This document shows positions 63,901-64,000 of a stretch of 64,000 nt of DNA, in pieces. The notes beneath the pieces are model-generated. The model saw only the letters and a program-made list of their open reading frames with translations, made no database searches and was not told the origin of the DNA. The position numbers were made by a program, and so were the translations under genes. Origin of the DNA: Ornithodoros turicata (lineage: Eukaryota; Arthropoda; Arachnida; Ixodida; Argasidae). Each line of letters opens with the position of its first letter. The first letter of the stretch is position 1. Location of the stretch: assembly GCF_037126465.1 (NCBI RefSeq), contig NC_088204.1, positions 63,487,807-63,551,806 on the forward strand, written 5' to 3'.

Positions 63901-64000
63901 CTGGGGCCGTTGCTGCGACTCGGAGGCGAAAACAGGATGGGGAAATGATCAGAACCCCATGTGTCAAGCTCGGCTTCCCACTTTAGGGTGACGTCAGGAG
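60960..64000 (-). CDS. I-superfamily LINE ORF2: endonuclease end, RT, RNase H, zinc knuckle (5' end beyond window)
   Basis: The frame is open from the window edge to TAG at 60960. At the edge it reads WEAELDTWGSDHFPILFSPP, the C-terminal SDHxPI motif of an APE-type endonuclease, so the start is outside the window. RT motifs follow: [77 protein letters not shown] and KYLGVTIDSTLRW. All catalytic Asp are present. RNase H has VFTDGS, TAELLALLHA, LLTDSKSAL and PSHVGIRGNERADQLA, again complete. The C-terminus has a C-x2-C-x7-H-x4-C knuckle (CGHCNHPETIAHILTEC). RT plus RNase H with an APE nuclease places it in the I-type group (I/Ingi/LOA and relatives). With no stops over 1,000 codons it may be an active or very young copy. 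Confidence 0.9.
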   Translation of the reverse strand, partial: PDVTLKWEAELDTWGSDHFPILFSPPSRSNGPRKTKTITNWVKFREGLVGSTVDTLLDSVKASLANSSKAVSYLASMPAPDLRYLNLRAARRRAQRRALRTGLQGDWVAYKRVCAAHRRYTLKLRRTQWRQFSESLNAHTPTTKVGHTLRAIESLPEPVDPLVTLSVASNREPKNIAEDYASELARVASCSAQRLFPSHTGANGSPADGDLTMSELKYAIQGLKRRSAAGPDGIPNQALKNLGDDQLDALLQLYNNVWTSGCIPSDWKHARVIPVLKPGRPPSQLSSYRPIALTSCVGKLLERIIHKRLAWVLERGGCFPDHITAFRKGWSASDAIAEVATSLKQARESNEFALAFFIDVKKAYDSVTHSACFAALEAARVTGRLLGYLCDFLSNRTFDVSVRGCISSVKKFERGVPQGSVLSPILFNLIMAGIHRGIRPTPYALHITIYADDICLRIVGTDKEKVRDTADIALNGLNAALLARGLEASPEKSKCMVCIPRGKYVGKDFPSLSINNTPIPRCASCKYLGVTIDSTLRWSKQVNETICKGKKTLNLLRRISGKSWGCNARSLLTLHKALILSRILYVAPYVDLAPTQWQALERLHRAGIRTALGLPTFSSVTQTYLEAKEKPVSVHSELKGLQFLDDASTSISKHSLFTDLEQRTHTSLGRLASATSSLANRGALPRLPASPPTPPWREFVPATTLHIPGLRKKSESSPLVARMAAENLISDVYHTHTLVFTDGSIDHRSKSATSAYYIPSINKAWQGKSVRYPISSTTAELLALLHAAAAVQVTGIPKAVLLTDSKSALNNVINPMCGSILARCIRRSCAQHRLTGGELTLQWIPSHVGIRGNERADQLASSAHNSCSPSLAVPADTDRLLVVKQLVEVRHPGIQDIMQNHRPSLPTKDLPRGMQTMLHRLRTGSAFTNSQLCKIGSREDSSCGHCNHPETIAHILTECRAYHAMRETHLPHARPGILTDVLFPEGCCAERLSKTRGLVRFLQATGLAERRL

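Noticed and set aside
1..64000. CRISPR arrays, bacterial operons, riboswitches or prophage
   Set aside because: No spaced direct repeats of the right form and no prokaryotic gene organisation. The regularly recurring GGCGTACGCC motif is the palindromic core of dispersed MITEs, not an array.

Overview
The window is eukaryotic and almost certainly arthropod: exons with GT/AG boundaries and introns of 67 bp to 9 kb, no bacterial-style operons, and roughly half the bases I can assign are transposable-element sequence. The mix (very abundant short foldback MITEs, I-clade and CR1/Jockey-type LINE relics, a Penelope-like relic, tRNA-headed SINE sequence) resembles hard-tick (Ixodida) genomes as I remember them. 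That taxon call is recognition from memory, not a search result.

Host genes. (1) Two paralogous multi-exon genes converge: gene A on + (exons 12089-12162, 21508-21696, 25244-25380, 27577-27741, 31745-32059) and gene B on - (43902-43984, 40163-40363, 39819-39955, 37219-37371, 36927-37151). Each encodes a single transmembrane segment preceded by basic residues, a Ser/Thr-rich stalk, one CUB domain split over three exons, and a C-terminal tail, so both are predicted type II (N-inside) cell-surface proteins. Intron phases (2 into the TM exon, then 1, 1, 0, 0) are identical in the two genes, and the first CUB exon is 137 nt in both. Exons coding for the cytoplasmic N-termini were not found. (2) A minus-strand gene at 3770-5084 has a 438-codon first exon and a candidate second exon at 943-1183. 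Its exon phases (1, then 2) would fit the missing 5' part of another member of this family, but this is speculative. (3) A compact minus-strand gene at 53854-54609, with TATA box and poly(A) signal, encodes a 251-aa secreted Ser/Thr-rich precursor cut up by regularly spaced Lys-Arg sites.

Mobile DNA. 1-3.7 kb: MITEs and an 8-bp-TSD hAT element carrying a nested foldback that itself carries a MITE. 8-11.3 kb: MITEs and a 0.65-kb repeat. 12.2-15.2 kb: a pogo-like element with a transposase zinc-finger relic, interrupted by an inverted pair of Penelope-like GIY-YIG fragments. 15.2-24.1 kb: MITE nests, an RT pseudogene and a hAT MITE. 24.4-29.4 kb: more MITEs, a pogo-like relic and a second 0.65-kb repeat. 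32-38 kb: MITEs around the 3' ends of both CUB genes. 40.6-43.5 kb: SINE, hAT and a 5'-truncated LINE inside gene B's first intron. 44.3-49.2 kb: RT relics and a MITE family with unusual non-TA 2-bp target duplications. 50.5-52.3 kb: a pogo-like and a Tc1-like non-autonomous element. 59.4-60.4 kb: a 1-kb foldback with a nested MITE. 60.8-64 kb: an apparently intact I-type LINE ORF2 (endonuclease end, RT, RNase H, zinc knuckle) running off the window edge.

MITE nomenclature used below: A, B, C, D, E and G share ends beginning CACT and TA targets, and A-E share a GGCGTACGCC or similar palindromic core.
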